Part shown: positions 16,000 through 26,413 of the stretch, one piece after another
How positions within the stretch are numbered: position 1 is the first letter of the stretch
How the letters are laid out: each line of letters begins with the position of its first letter
NCBI GenBank assembly: GCA_021639365.1
Contig: JAJXHK010000001.1
Coordinates: forward strand, 62,001-126,000
Length of the DNA: 64,000 nt
Direction: 5' to 3'
From: Collinsella aerofaciens
GTDB lineage: Bacteria; Actinomycetota; Coriobacteriia; Coriobacteriales; Coriobacteriaceae
The notes under the pieces: generated by a model
What the model saw: only the letters and a program-made list of their open reading frames with translations
Database searches by the model: none
What the model was told of the DNA's origin: nothing
Program-made: the position numbers and the translations under genes

Positions 16000-16251
16000 T
16001 TAGAACTTGTTGTGGAAGGTACGCGAAATGACCTCGTCCTGCTGCTCCTTGGTGAGCGTGTGGAAGTTCACGGCATAGCCGGAAACGCGGATGGTCAGCT
16101 GCGGGTACTTCTCGGGGTGAGCCTGAGCGTCGAGCAACGTCTCACGGTTGAAGACGTTGATGTTCAGGTGATGGCCACCCTTCTCGGCGTAAGCGTCGAG
16201 CATGTGGACCAGGTTATCGGCCTGGGTCTCAGAAACTTCAGAAACCTTCAT
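16000..16251 (-). CDS. Glycyl-radical subunit of a split pyruvate formate-lyase (GrcA/YfiD-like)
   Basis: An 83-residue protein equal to the C-terminal part of pyruvate formate-lyase: HHLNINVFNRETLLDAQ, HPEKYPQLTI and the radical-bearing RVSGYAVNF near residue 60. In E. coli this domain is residues 690-760 of PflB; a free copy (GrcA) rescues oxygen-damaged PflB. Here it starts 85 bp after the lyase stop with its own AAGGAG site and ATG at 16251. The preceding gene lacks this domain, so the protein is needed for catalysis rather than a spare part. A GCGCCGG/CCGGCGC hairpin lies in its leader. Confidence 0.92.
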   Translation of the reverse strand: MKVSEVSETQADNLVHMLDAYAEKGGHHLNINVFNRETLLDAQAHPEKYPQLTIRVSGYAVNFHTLTKEQQDEVISRTFHNKF

Positions 16252-16272
16252 AATGTGTCTCCTTCGATCGAT

Positions 16273-16293
16273 AGGCGCCGGCCGAAACCGGCG
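16273..16293 (-). promoter_or_regulatory. Leader hairpin before the glycyl-radical subunit gene
   Basis: GCGCCGG-CCGAAA-CCGGCGC, about 20 bp before the AAGGAG site. There is no T run, so an mRNA processing or stabilising element is more likely than a terminator. Confidence 0.4.
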
Positions 16294-16307
16294 CACTAAT
16301 CAGTAAT

Positions 16308-16332
16308 CGTTATTGTTAGTATAGCACTAACA
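16308..16332. promoter_or_regulatory. Intercistronic palindrome after pflB
   Basis: ATTGTTAGT and ACTAACAAT pair around ATAGC, directly after the pflB stop. It may help set the stoichiometry of the two lyase subunits; this is inference. Confidence 0.4.
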
Positions 16333-16336
16333 ATAG

Positions 16337-18388
<2,052 letters not shown>

Positions 18389-18673
18389 TGTGTAACCACG
18401 CTCCTAGTTACGTGTAATGCGGCGCTCTCTCACACCGCTGCTTATTGAATTCTTGAATTATCGGCTTGCACTACCGGCTTCTTCCGTTCTTCACCACACG
18501 TTGGTACAGGAAAAACGTTTGTCCACCTTGGAACTACAACCCAAAACCCAAGATTTCACCCGTCTGAGAAGGATAACATAGCCACCCTCTCCATCTGGGC
18601 TGTTATATGTTTCTTTTTTTATATCATAAGAGCGTTTTTTACAAACTCGCAGGAAATGCGAGCGCAAACAACT

Positions 18674-18682
18674 ACCGTTCAC
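18674..18682 (+). promoter_or_regulatory. ACCGTTCAC motif upstream of pflB
   Basis: A single ACCGTTCAC, identical to motifs upstream of galK and between ptcA and its regulator. The 18389-18890 gap otherwise holds AT-rich DNA with a possible leftward promoter (TTGTAA...TATAAA on the minus strand, about 18617-18645) and a hairpin at 18777-18860. Confidence 0.3.
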
Positions 18683-18776
18683 CGATTTGTTTAGTTTTTT
18701 TCCTTGCCTTTGTACGACGTTCACTCTAGCTGTTATGCCAGCTTTAGCAGGGTAAAGTACCTCTGAGTAGGCTTTA

Positions 18777-18860
18777 GGACATGCCTAACGATCTGCCCCT
18801 AACTTTGCTGGCACCGACGATGTACGGAGGTCGCCTAAAGGTAGTTTTCTAGGCATGTCC
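18777..18860. repeat. Long-range palindrome
   Basis: GGACATGCCTA (18777-18787) pairs with TAGGCATGTCC (18850-18860) around a 62-nt interior with weaker pairing. Its function is unknown; it lies between the divergent pflB and marR. Confidence 0.45.
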
Positions 18861-18891
18861 CAAAATCTATCGCATAGGGTGCGCGTGCAAG

Positions 18892-18949
18892 GGTATCATC
18901 TTTCACCGAAAATAGTTTCTAGTGTTAGGGGTTTTCGGTGGAAGATACC
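18892..18949. promoter_or_regulatory. Palindrome over the marR translation start
   Basis: GGTATC-AT-CTTTCACCGAAAA (18892-18912) is nearly fully complementary to TTTTCGGTGGAAGATACC (18932-18949). The GTG start codon at 18938 and its AGGGG ribosome site lie inside it. It could be a MarR operator, an mRNA hairpin hiding the start, or both. Confidence 0.6.
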
Positions 18950-19387
18950 GATTTCCGTGAACTTGGGCGTCAGCTCCTTACCGAGTTCGGCAGCATGCAT
19001 CAGCGCATTTCGCGTTTTGCGGACAAAGCCCTCGGCGGCGAGATGGCCGTCATGCGCGCCCTCATACTCGCCGGCGGTTCGCTCACGCCGAGCGAACTCG
19101 CTGATCGCGCCTGGGTCTCGAGCGCCCGCATCGCCAATATCTTACGCGCCCTCGAGGCCAAGGGCTGGGTCGAGCGCGAGCACTCAAAGACTGACCGTCG
19201 TCGCGTACACGTCATAGTGACCGACAAGGGATTCCAGGATCTCGAAATCAAACGCCGGGAATTCGAGGACCGCACTGCGGCTTTCCTCGAGCAGCTCGGC
19301 GAAACAGATACCCAAGAGATGGTGCGCCTTCTTAGACGTGCCAACGAAATTATCGACCGCAATCAAGAAAGGAGAGATGCCGAGTGA
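18938..19387 (+). CDS. MarR family transcriptional regulator
   Basis: A 149-residue winged-helix repressor. The recognition region LTPSELADRAWVSSARIANI is followed by the wing (ERHSKTDRRRVHV-type, seen as EHSKTDRRRVHVIVTDKG), and long C-terminal helices serve for dimerisation. It starts with GTG inside a long palindrome. Its stop overlaps the start of the first ABC gene by four bases, so it is the first gene of a three-gene operon and probably represses it in response to a toxic ligand. Confidence 0.93.
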   Translation: MEDTDFRELGRQLLTEFGSMHQRISRFADKALGGEMAVMRALILAGGSLTPSELADRAWVSSARIANILRALEAKGWVEREHSKTDRRRVHVIVTDKGFQDLEIKRREFEDRTAAFLEQLGETDTQEMVRLLRRANEIIDRNQERRDAE

Positions 19388-21753
19388 GGATTCTCAAGCT
19401 CTTTAAAAAGCATGTCCTGGCACTGTTCGCAGCTATCGTGCTTATCGTAATCAGCTGCAACGCCGATCTGGCGCTGCCCACCTATATGAGCGACATCGTC
19501 GACGTGGGCGTACAGCAAGGCGGTATCGCCTCGCCCGTACCCGACACCATCCGCGCCGAATCGCTCGACGACCTCGAACTCTTTATGAGCGCCAAGGACG
19601 CCAAGGCTGTGGAGGCCGTGTTTAGTAAGGCGGACAATAACGGCATTCGAACGTACAAGGGCACCGAGGAGGAGCGCGCCGACGGCGGCAAGATTGCCGA
19701 CATCATGAGCCTGCCCGAGACCGTCGTACTCGCCTTCAACCAGGGCATTGACGCCGACTCCATGGGCGACATGACCGGCGCATCCACCGAGGCAAGCGAT
19801 GGCGGCGCCGCTCAGGCCATGCCCACCCCCGAGCAGATGGCAGCGATGACGCCCGAGCAGCTCGCCGAGATGCAGCAGAAGGCCGCAGCCGCGCAGAGCA
19901 TGCAAAAGCAGATCGACGCCGACGGCGGTAAGATCACCATGAAGAGCCTGCGCCTAGGCGTTGAAGGCGGTCTTATCGATCAGGGCAAGCTCGTCGAGGG
20001 CGCCAACGATATGGCTGACAAAATGGGCTCCATGTCGGGCTCCATCGTCACCCAGCGCGCCGTGAGCTACGTGCAGGACGAGTACAAGGCACAGGGCATC
20101 GACCCCGCTGACGTGCAGAACGCCTACCTGGGCCGCATGGCGACCACGATGTTTGGTCTGTGTCTGGTGTCGCTGGTCGCCACCATCCTGACCGGCGCCG
20201 TGGCTTCGCGCACCGCCTGCTCCATCGCCCGCGACCTGCGCCGCGAGACCTTCAACAAGGTTATGCACTTCTCGCCGGCCGAGGTGGGCAAGTTTAGCCA
20301 GGCCTCGCTCATCACCCGCTGCACCAACGATATTCAGCAGATCCAGATGGCCGCAACCCTGTTTATCCGCATGTGCCTGATGGCTCCCGTCATGGGCATC
20401 GTCGCCGTCATGCGCGTCCTGGCCAACCATACCGGCCTGGAGTGGACCATCGCTGTGGCCATCATCGCGGTTTCGGCTGTCGTCGGCGTGCTCATGGGCC
20501 TCACCATGCCCAAGTTCAAAAAGATGCAGAGCTTTGTTGACCGCGTGAACCTTACCGCCCGTGAGCTGCTCGACGGCCTTATGCCCATCCGCTCGTTCAA
20601 CCGCGAGGAGCATGAGCTCGAGCGTTTTGACAAGGCTTCGCTCGACCTGATGACCACGCAGCTCTACACCAACCGCGCCATGAGCTTTATGATGCCGCTC
20701 ATGATGCTCGTCATGAACTGCATCACCGTGCTTATCGTCTGGTTTGGCGCGCAGGGCGTGTCCGACGGCGTGATGCAGGTCGGCAACATGATGGCGTTCA
20801 TCTCCTACACCATGCAGATCGTCATGGCGTTTATGATCCTCACCATGGTTTCGGTCATCCTGCCCCGCGCCGAGGTCGCAGCCGAGCGCGTGGAAGAGGT
20901 CATCACCTGTCCCACGAGCATCAACGACCCTGTCTCACCCAAATTGCCTGCTGCCAGCGCGCCGCGCGGTGAGCTCACCTTCCGTGACGTGAGCTTCCAG
21001 TATCCCGATGCCCGCGCCGACGTCATTAGCGGCGTAAACTTCACCACGCACGCCGGCCAGATGCTCGGCATCATTGGTTCCACGGGCTCGGGCAAGTCCA
21101 CGCTTGTACAGTTGATTCCGCGCCTGTACGACGTCACGGGCGGCAGCATTTCGCTCGACGGCATCGACGTGCGCGACATGACCCTCTCTGAGCTGCGCCG
21201 CCGCATCGGTTATATTCCGCAGCAGGGTCGTCTGTTCTCGGGTACCGTCGAGAGCAACCTCAAGTTTGCCGGCGACATGGTGAGTGACGAGGATATGCGC
21301 CAGGCAGCACACGTCGCCCAGGCGGAGGACTTTATCGCCGAGCGCGAGGACGGGTACGACTCCCCCATCAGCCAGGGTGGCTCCAATGTTTCGGGCGGTC
21401 AGCGCCAGCGTCTGGCCATCGCCCGCGCGTTGGCCAAAAAGCCCGAGGTCGTGGTGTTCGATGATTCGTTTAGCGCCCTCGACTACAAGACCGACGCGCG
21501 CCTGCGCGAAGAGCTGGCCAAAAACGTCACCGACGCCGCGCTCGTGGTCGTGGCCCAGCGCATCGCGACCATCATGCACGCCGACCAGATCATCGTGCTC
21601 GACGACGGCCACGTAGTGGGCACCGGCACGCACGAGGAGCTGCTGCGCAGCTGCCCGGCGTACCTGGAGATCGCACAGTCACAGCTTTCCGCCGAGGAGC
21701 TGGGGCTTACCCAAGAAGAAATTGCAGCCGTCATGGAAGGAGGCGAGCGCTAA
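19384..21753 (+). CDS. ABC exporter half-transporter, degenerate-site subunit, with a large extracytoplasmic insertion
   Basis: A 789-residue fused membrane/ATPase subunit of a heterodimeric multidrug-type exporter. Walker A is GSTGSGKST and the signature NVSGGQRQRLAIARAL. Walker B ends VVVFDDSFSALD, so the catalytic Glu is Asp, as in the degenerate site of TM287/288-type heterodimers. Between helix 1 and helix 2 lie about 210 extra residues (about 45-255), Met/Ala/Gln-rich in part (EQMAAMTPEQLAEMQQKAAA), which makes the protein much longer than the usual 580-600. The start is GTG at 19384, overlapping marR; it is coupled to the next gene. Confidence 0.93.
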   Translation: MRILKLFKKHVLALFAAIVLIVISCNADLALPTYMSDIVDVGVQQGGIASPVPDTIRAESLDDLELFMSAKDAKAVEAVFSKADNNGIRTYKGTEEERADGGKIADIMSLPETVVLAFNQGIDADSMGDMTGASTEASDGGAAQAMPTPEQMAAMTPEQLAEMQQKAAAAQSMQKQIDADGGKITMKSLRLGVEGGLIDQGKLVEGANDMADKMGSMSGSIVTQRAVSYVQDEYKAQGIDPADVQNAYLGRMATTMFGLCLVSLVATILTGAVASRTACSIARDLRRETFNKVMHFSPAEVGKFSQASLITRCTNDIQQIQMAATLFIRMCLMAPVMGIVAVMRVLANHTGLEWTIAVAIIAVSAVVGVLMGLTMPKFKKMQSFVDRVNLTARELLDGLMPIRSFNREEHELERFDKASLDLMTTQLYTNRAMSFMMPLMMLVMNCITVLIVWFGAQGVSDGVMQVGNMMAFISYTMQIVMAFMILTMVSVILPRAEVAAERVEEVITCPTSINDPVSPKLPAASAPRGELTFRDVSFQYPDARADVISGVNFTTHAGQMLGIIGSTGSGKSTLVQLIPRLYDVTGGSISLDGIDVRDMTLSELRRRIGYIPQQGRLFSGTVESNLKFAGDMVSDEDMRQAAHVAQAEDFIAEREDGYDSPISQGGSNVSGGQRQRLAIARALAKKPEVVVFDDSFSALDYKTDARLREELAKNVTDAALVVVAQRIATIMHADQIIVLDDGHVVGTGTHEELLRSCPAYLEIAQSQLSAEELGLTQEEIAAVMEGGER

Positions 21754-23609
21754 TGGCAGACGAGACCAAGACTCAGATTCCCAAGCCCACCCGCCAGCGT
21801 GGTCCCATGGGCCGCATGGGCGGCATGCGTCGCGGCGAAAAGGCCAAGGACTTTAAGGGCACCATGAGGCAGCTGCTCGGCTATATCGGCCAGCACAAGA
21901 TTGCCGTGTTTGCCGCCGTCGCCTTTGCCGTGTGCTCGGTCATCTTTAATATTGTGGGACCCAAGATGCTCGGTCAGGTTACCACCAAGCTGTTCGAGGG
22001 CCTGGTTGCCAAGGTCAACGGCACCGGCGATGTCGACTTTAACTGGATCGCTAAGACGCTCGGCTTTTTGCTCTGCCTGTATCTGGCGAGCTCTGCCTGC
22101 AGCTTGATCCAGGGCTGGCTCATGACCGGTGTCACGCAAAAGATCTGCTACCGCATGCGCAAGGAGATTGCCGCCAAGATTGCCGTCGTGCCGATGAGCT
22201 ACTTCAACGGCCACAGCAAGGGCGACGTGCTCAGCCGCATCACCAACGACGTCGATACGCTCGGCCAGTCGCTCAACCAGAGCGTGACGCAGCTTATTAC
22301 GTCCGTCACGCAGATTATCGGCGTCCTCGTCATGATGCTGTCGATCAGCCTGCCGCTCACCGGCGTCACCGTGCTCACGCTGCCGGCCGCCGCGATTATC
22401 TTGATGGTGATGATTCACTTCTCGCAGCCGTACTTCCGCGAGCAGCAGCAGGTCCTAGGCACCGTCAACGGCATTATCGAGGAGGATTTTGCCGGCCAGA
22501 ACGTCATTCAGGTGTTCGACCGCGCCGAGGCTTCGATCGAGGAGTTCGACCGTCAAAACGACCGCCTCTTTATTAGTGGCTGGCGCTCGCAGTTCCTGTC
22601 GGGCCTGATGATGCCGCTTATGAGCTTGGTGGGCAACATGGGCTACGTGGGCGTCGTCGTGGTGGGCGCGCAGCTCGCGCTGACCGGCAATGCCACGCCC
22701 GGCGACATTCAAAGCTTTATCCAGTACGTTCGCAACTTTACGCAACCCGTGCAGCAGCTGGGCAACGTGAGCAACACGATGCAGTCGATGGCAGCTGCCA
22801 CCGAGCGTGTGTTTGAGTTCCTGGCCGCGCCCGAGGAGGAGCAGAAGGCCGACGCGCAGATTCCCGAGAAGCGCCCCGGCCACGTGGAGTTTGACCATGT
22901 CAAGTTTGGCTACACGCCCGACAAGACCATCATCCACGACTTTAGCTGCGAGGCGCAGCCCGGCCAGACCATCGCCATCGTCGGCCCCACCGGCGCCGGC
23001 AAGACCACGCTCATTAAGCTGCTGCAGCGCTTCTACGATGTGGACGACGGTTCGCTGCGTGTCGAGGGCGTCGACGTGCGCGACTGGGACCGCGCGGCGC
23101 TGCGCGGCGAGTTTGCCATGGTGCTGCAGGATACCTGGCTGTTTAACGGCACCATCCGCGAAAACATCCGCTACGGACGCCCCGATGCGAGCGATGCCGA
23201 GGTCGAAGCCGCTGCACGTGCCGCACGCTGCGACCACTTTATCCATACGCTCGCCGGCGGCTACGACTTTATGATCAACGAGGAGGGCACTAACCTGTCG
23301 CAGGGTCAGCGCCAGCTCGTGACCATCGCCCGTGCCATTTTGGCCGACCGCCCGGCGCTGATTCTGGACGAGGCGACCTCCAACGTCGATACCCGTACCG
23401 AGGAGCTTATTCAGCGTGCCATGGATGCGCTGATGCAGGGCCGTACCAGCTTTGTTATCGCGCACCGCCTGTCCACGATCCGCAACGCCGACGTGATCTT
23501 GGTAATTCGCGACGGCGACATCGTCGAGAAGGGCACGCACGACGAGTTGCTCGCCCAGGGCGGCTTCTACGCGGACCTGTACAACTCGCAGTTCGACGAG
23601 GCGGCGTAA
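21753..23609 (+). CDS. ABC exporter half-transporter, catalytic subunit
   Basis: A 618-residue partner of the preceding subunit; the ATG overlaps its stop (TAATG). Six transmembrane helices are followed by an ATPase with GPTGAGKTT, the signature NLSQGQRQLVTIARAI and the canonical Walker B LILDEATSNVD with catalytic Glu. The N-terminus is basic with RMGGMRRGEKAKD before the first helix. The pair matches the YheI/YheH or LmrCD type; substrates are not predictable. A strong terminator follows. Confidence 0.95.
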   Translation: MADETKTQIPKPTRQRGPMGRMGGMRRGEKAKDFKGTMRQLLGYIGQHKIAVFAAVAFAVCSVIFNIVGPKMLGQVTTKLFEGLVAKVNGTGDVDFNWIAKTLGFLLCLYLASSACSLIQGWLMTGVTQKICYRMRKEIAAKIAVVPMSYFNGHSKGDVLSRITNDVDTLGQSLNQSVTQLITSVTQIIGVLVMMLSISLPLTGVTVLTLPAAAIILMVMIHFSQPYFREQQQVLGTVNGIIEEDFAGQNVIQVFDRAEASIEEFDRQNDRLFISGWRSQFLSGLMMPLMSLVGNMGYVGVVVVGAQLALTGNATPGDIQSFIQYVRNFTQPVQQLGNVSNTMQSMAAATERVFEFLAAPEEEQKADAQIPEKRPGHVEFDHVKFGYTPDKTIIHDFSCEAQPGQTIAIVGPTGAGKTTLIKLLQRFYDVDDGSLRVEGVDVRDWDRAALRGEFAMVLQDTWLFNGTIRENIRYGRPDASDAEVEAAARAARCDHFIHTLAGGYDFMINEEGTNLSQGQRQLVTIARAILADRPALILDEATSNVDTRTEELIQRAMDALMQGRTSFVIAHRLSTIRNADVILVIRDGDIVEKGTHDELLAQGGFYADLYNSQFDEAA

Positions 23610-23636
23610 ACCCGGCGGCAAACAACCGCAATACCC

Positions 23637-23677
23637 AAAAACGGGGGCGCAGAATGAACTGCGCCCCCGTTTTTTGT
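23637..23677 (+). terminator. Terminator of the marR-ABC operon
   Basis: ACGGGGGCGCA (23641-23651) and TGCGCCCCCGT (23660-23670), with flanking A and T runs (CAAAA and TTTTTTG). Confidence 0.9.
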
Positions 23678-23735
23678 TCTGCGGCCCTCGAAACGCCTCC
23701 CCTGGGACCTGATTGACGCCCTCCCTCAAGGCCCC

Positions 23736-23965
23736 GTGGACAAAAAATGGCAAATATGAGTACTGTCACCTTTTTAATAACAGCCAAAACTGCCCCAAAC
23801 GACCTCTTTGCGGCCTAGATATGCCTTCAAATTGATCAAAATGCCCGGTAGCATGCTTCTGTGTGCCAACGTTAATGAACATATTTACTGTTGTGTCTAT
23901 TATCTTGTAAGATCGATATGATACTACGCTAGCAACAGTACTCATATTTGCCGTTTTTTGTCCAC
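23736..23965. mobile_element. MITE-like element with 31-bp terminal inverted repeats
   Basis: The left end 23736-23766 (GTGGACAAAAAATGGCAAAT and onward) and the right end 23935-23965 are inverted copies with one mismatch. The 168-bp interior has no credible gene and is AT-richer than its surroundings. No target duplication is clear. It looks like a non-autonomous transposable element; a very large hairpin with a regulatory role is the alternative. Confidence 0.55.
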
Positions 23966-24040
23966 AGGGTATGCCGCAGAAGATCCAACTTGCTCCAGCG
24001 TGCCGTACGCTGGCCCTCCCCTTCCGGCGAGCGCCGACAT

Positions 24041-24090
24041 TTCCCCAGATAAAACCGGCCAAAATAAACCTGTCCCTTTTCGGCAGGTTT
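24041..24090 (-). repeat. Dispersed terminator-like repeat, copy c
   Basis: Minus-orientation copy with changed but still mostly pairing stem bases (CGGCAGG side). It lies between the MITE-like element and the DAHP synthase gene. Confidence 0.65.
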
Positions 24091-24178
24091 CGCTTGCACT
24101 TTAGCGTGCGACAGCGGATAATGCCGAGCATTCGAGAATTCGCCAATTGTTGCCGATAATTGATAAAGGAGGCCCCAT

Positions 24179-25210
24179 ATGGCCATGGAATTCAAGCGCA
24201 GGTTGCCGATCCCCATGGAGATCCGCGAGGAAATGCCGCTCTCTGCCGAGCTTACCGCCAAAAAGCAGGCATTTGACGCCGAGGTCGCCAAAGTCTTTAC
24301 CGGCGAGGACGCACGTAAGGTGCTCATCATCGGCCCGTGCTCTGCCGACCGCGAGGACTCAGTGCTTGAGTACATGAACCGACTGGCCAAGGTCGCCGAA
24401 GAGGTCAAGGACAAACTCATCATCATTCCGCGCGTCTACACCAACAAGCCGCGCACCAAGGGCACTGGCTACAAAGGCCTGCTGCACAACCCCGACCCCG
24501 AGGCGCCCGATGACCTGCTTGAAGGCGTTAAGGCCATCCGCCACATGCACCTGCGCGTCATCGAGGAGACTGGCTTCTTTACCGCCGACGAGATGCTCTA
24601 CCCGTCCAACTACCAGTACCTCGTCGATCTGCTGAGCTACGTTGCCGTGGGCGCGCGCTCGGTCGAAAACCAAGAGCATCGCCTGGTGTCGAGCGGCATT
24701 TCGGTGCCCGTCGGCATGAAGAACCCCACCGCCGGTTCCACCACCGTCATGCTCAACTCTATTTACGCCGCGCAGGCGCACCAGAGCTTTATCTTCCGCA
24801 ACTGGGAGGTCGAGTGCGATGGCAACCCGCTCGCGCACGCTGTCATGCGCGGCTACATCGGTCTCGATGGGCGCACCTACCCCAATTACCACTACGAGCA
24901 CCTGGAGCGCCTGGCCGAACGCTATACCGAGCATGCCGGTTACGCCAACCCGGCGGCGGTCATCGACTGCAACCACGACAACTCGGGCAAGCGCCCGCTG
25001 GAGCAGTACCGCATCTGCAAGGAGGTGCTCGACAGCTGCCGCCGCAACGAGTCCATCTCCAAGCTGGTCAAGGGCTTTATGATCGAGTCCTACCTGGAGG
25101 ACGGCAACCAGCCGGTTGACGGCGGCGTCTTTGGCAAGTCGATCACCGACCCGTGCCTGGGCTGGGAAAAGACCGACTACCTCATCCACGAGATCGCAGA
25201 GCGGGTTTAG
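24179..25210 (+). CDS. 3-deoxy-7-phosphoheptulonate (DAHP) synthase, class I
   Basis: Entry enzyme of aromatic amino acid synthesis: PEP plus erythrose 4-phosphate gives DAHP. The 343-residue protein has the AroF/G/H hallmarks IIGPCSADRED, PRVYTNKPRTKGTGYKGL, GARSVENQEHR and VGMKNPTAGSTTVMLNSI, plus the metal-binding DCNHDNSGK. ATG at 24179 has AAAGGAGG at ideal distance. It is a single gene. Which aromatic end product inhibits it cannot be read safely, so no isozyme letter is given. Confidence 0.95.
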   Translation: MAMEFKRRLPIPMEIREEMPLSAELTAKKQAFDAEVAKVFTGEDARKVLIIGPCSADREDSVLEYMNRLAKVAEEVKDKLIIIPRVYTNKPRTKGTGYKGLLHNPDPEAPDDLLEGVKAIRHMHLRVIEETGFFTADEMLYPSNYQYLVDLLSYVAVGARSVENQEHRLVSSGISVPVGMKNPTAGSTTVMLNSIYAAQAHQSFIFRNWEVECDGNPLAHAVMRGYIGLDGRTYPNYHYEHLERLAERYTEHAGYANPAAVIDCNHDNSGKRPLEQYRICKEVLDSCRRNESISKLVKGFMIESYLEDGNQPVDGGVFGKSITDPCLGWEKTDYLIHEIAERV

Positions 25211-25216
25211 TTACGC

Positions 25217-25406
25217 GGGCCGCATTTGGACAATCTGACGTTCAACTTCAAGGGCGCGACCAGAAGGTCAGCGCCCTTTCGTTTCACGTCACCTTGTCTC
25301 AAATGCGACCCGTTCGCTGTCCGTCCTCTACCTGCGGCGTTGTCTTACTCCGGATGCGGCAGTTAGGGACGTTCCTTTTCTGCCGGCAGTCTGGGACATT
25401 CCTTGG
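25217..25406 (-). repeat. 190-bp repeat R2, copy 1
   Basis: An inverted copy of the sequence at 60456-60644. It contains a roughly 95-bp imperfect hairpin (25217-25311: GGGCCGCATTTG...CAAATGCGACCC, inner AGGGCGC/GCGCCCT), followed by a segment with CTGCCGGCA and a GTCCC motif. It follows the DAHP synthase stop by 7 bp and may end that transcript. Confidence 0.75.
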
Positions 25407-25469
25407 GGTAGTCGTTGGGGACGCTCTTGTTTGACTGGTCGTTTAAGAACATCCCCAATGACTACATAG

Positions 25470-25539
25470 GATGAGAGTGGATAATCTCCCGTTTTTGGCC
25501 TATACCAGCGCTAAAAGTGGGAGATTATCCACTCTCATC
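25470..25539. repeat. Hairpin with perfect 21-bp arms
   Basis: GATGAGAGTGGATAATCTCC and onward (25470-25490) is fully complementary to 25519-25539, with a 28-nt loop. No T run follows. It is in the gap between the DAHP synthase and acetyltransferase genes; no gene is visible in 25407-25680. Confidence 0.75.
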
Positions 25540-25686
25540 GAGCAAGTGTCCGAAAATCCGCCCTCATTCCTTCTTAGGGCCCTCCGTCCCCGAGGTATCG
25601 TGGCTCGTCTGCCGAATGATTGATGCGGGCGCTCTGCGGCCATGTCACACTCAGAGGTGGCCTGACCCAACTTGGAAGGAGCCTCC

Positions 25687-26331
25687 ATGAGCCTTGACAA
25701 CGTAACCCTGCGCGCCGCCACGCTCGATGACCTGGCCGGCATCGCCGCCATCTACAACCAGCTGTGGTGCAACACGCTGCGCAACCGCGGCGACGTCGAA
25801 GCTGCCGATTTCTGCGCGCGCTTTAACATCGCCATGCAGCTGCAGCGCTCCCCCATCGCACTCGTCGCCGAGACCGAGGGCCGCATTATCGCCGCCTGCT
25901 GCATCGGCATCTTCGAGGACGGCAAGCCGCGCACCAATCCCACGTGGGAGCCCTGCTATAACGAGATGTTCGCCCAGGCAACCGAGATGGCAAAGACCGC
26001 CGATGCCAAGCTCGAGGGCTCGCTCTTTGGAGACAGCCGCGAAAAGGCCACAGCGGATCGCTTTGCCGCCACAGGCAACGAATATGCCCAGGGTCAGCTC
26101 AACTTGATTATCATCGTGCCCGAATGGCAGGGCAAGGGACTCGGCCGCGAGCTCATCGACCTTGCGCGCGCCGAGCTCGCCAAGGCAGGCTGCACCAAAT
26201 TCTTTCTGATGAGCGACTGCAACTCCGACTGGCAGTTTTACGAGCACCTCAACATGAAGCGCATCCTAGAGGACCACAGCCAAGACACCGGTGACGGATT
26301 TATCGTTTATATGTACGGAGGCACGCTCTAA
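25687..26331 (+). CDS. GNAT family N-acetyltransferase
   Basis: A 214-residue acetyl-CoA-dependent acetyltransferase. The N-terminal VTLRAATLDDLAGIAAIYNQ and the acetyl-CoA loop VPEWQGKGLGRELIDLARAEL (motif A, about 150-170) define the fold. ATG at 25687 is preceded by GGAAGGAG. The acceptor substrate is unknown. It is monocistronic, with a hairpin (26362-26402) between it and the convergent gene. Confidence 0.88.
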   Translation: MSLDNVTLRAATLDDLAGIAAIYNQLWCNTLRNRGDVEAADFCARFNIAMQLQRSPIALVAETEGRIIAACCIGIFEDGKPRTNPTWEPCYNEMFAQATEMAKTADAKLEGSLFGDSREKATADRFAATGNEYAQGQLNLIIIVPEWQGKGLGRELIDLARAELAKAGCTKFFLMSDCNSDWQFYEHLNMKRILEDHSQDTGDGFIVYMYGGTL

Positions 26332-26361
26332 GTACCCCTTCAATCAAGGTGCGCCGGGCAC

Positions 26362-26402
26362 CCGGCCCTTGGCCTCTGTCCAGGAATAACCCAGGGGGCC
26401 GG
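26362..26402. terminator. Bidirectional terminator-like hairpin
   Basis: CCGGCCCTTGG pairs with CCAGGGGGCCGG between two convergent genes. T runs are short, so the call is moderate. Confidence 0.4.
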
Positions 26403-26413
26403 ACCGCCCGTCC

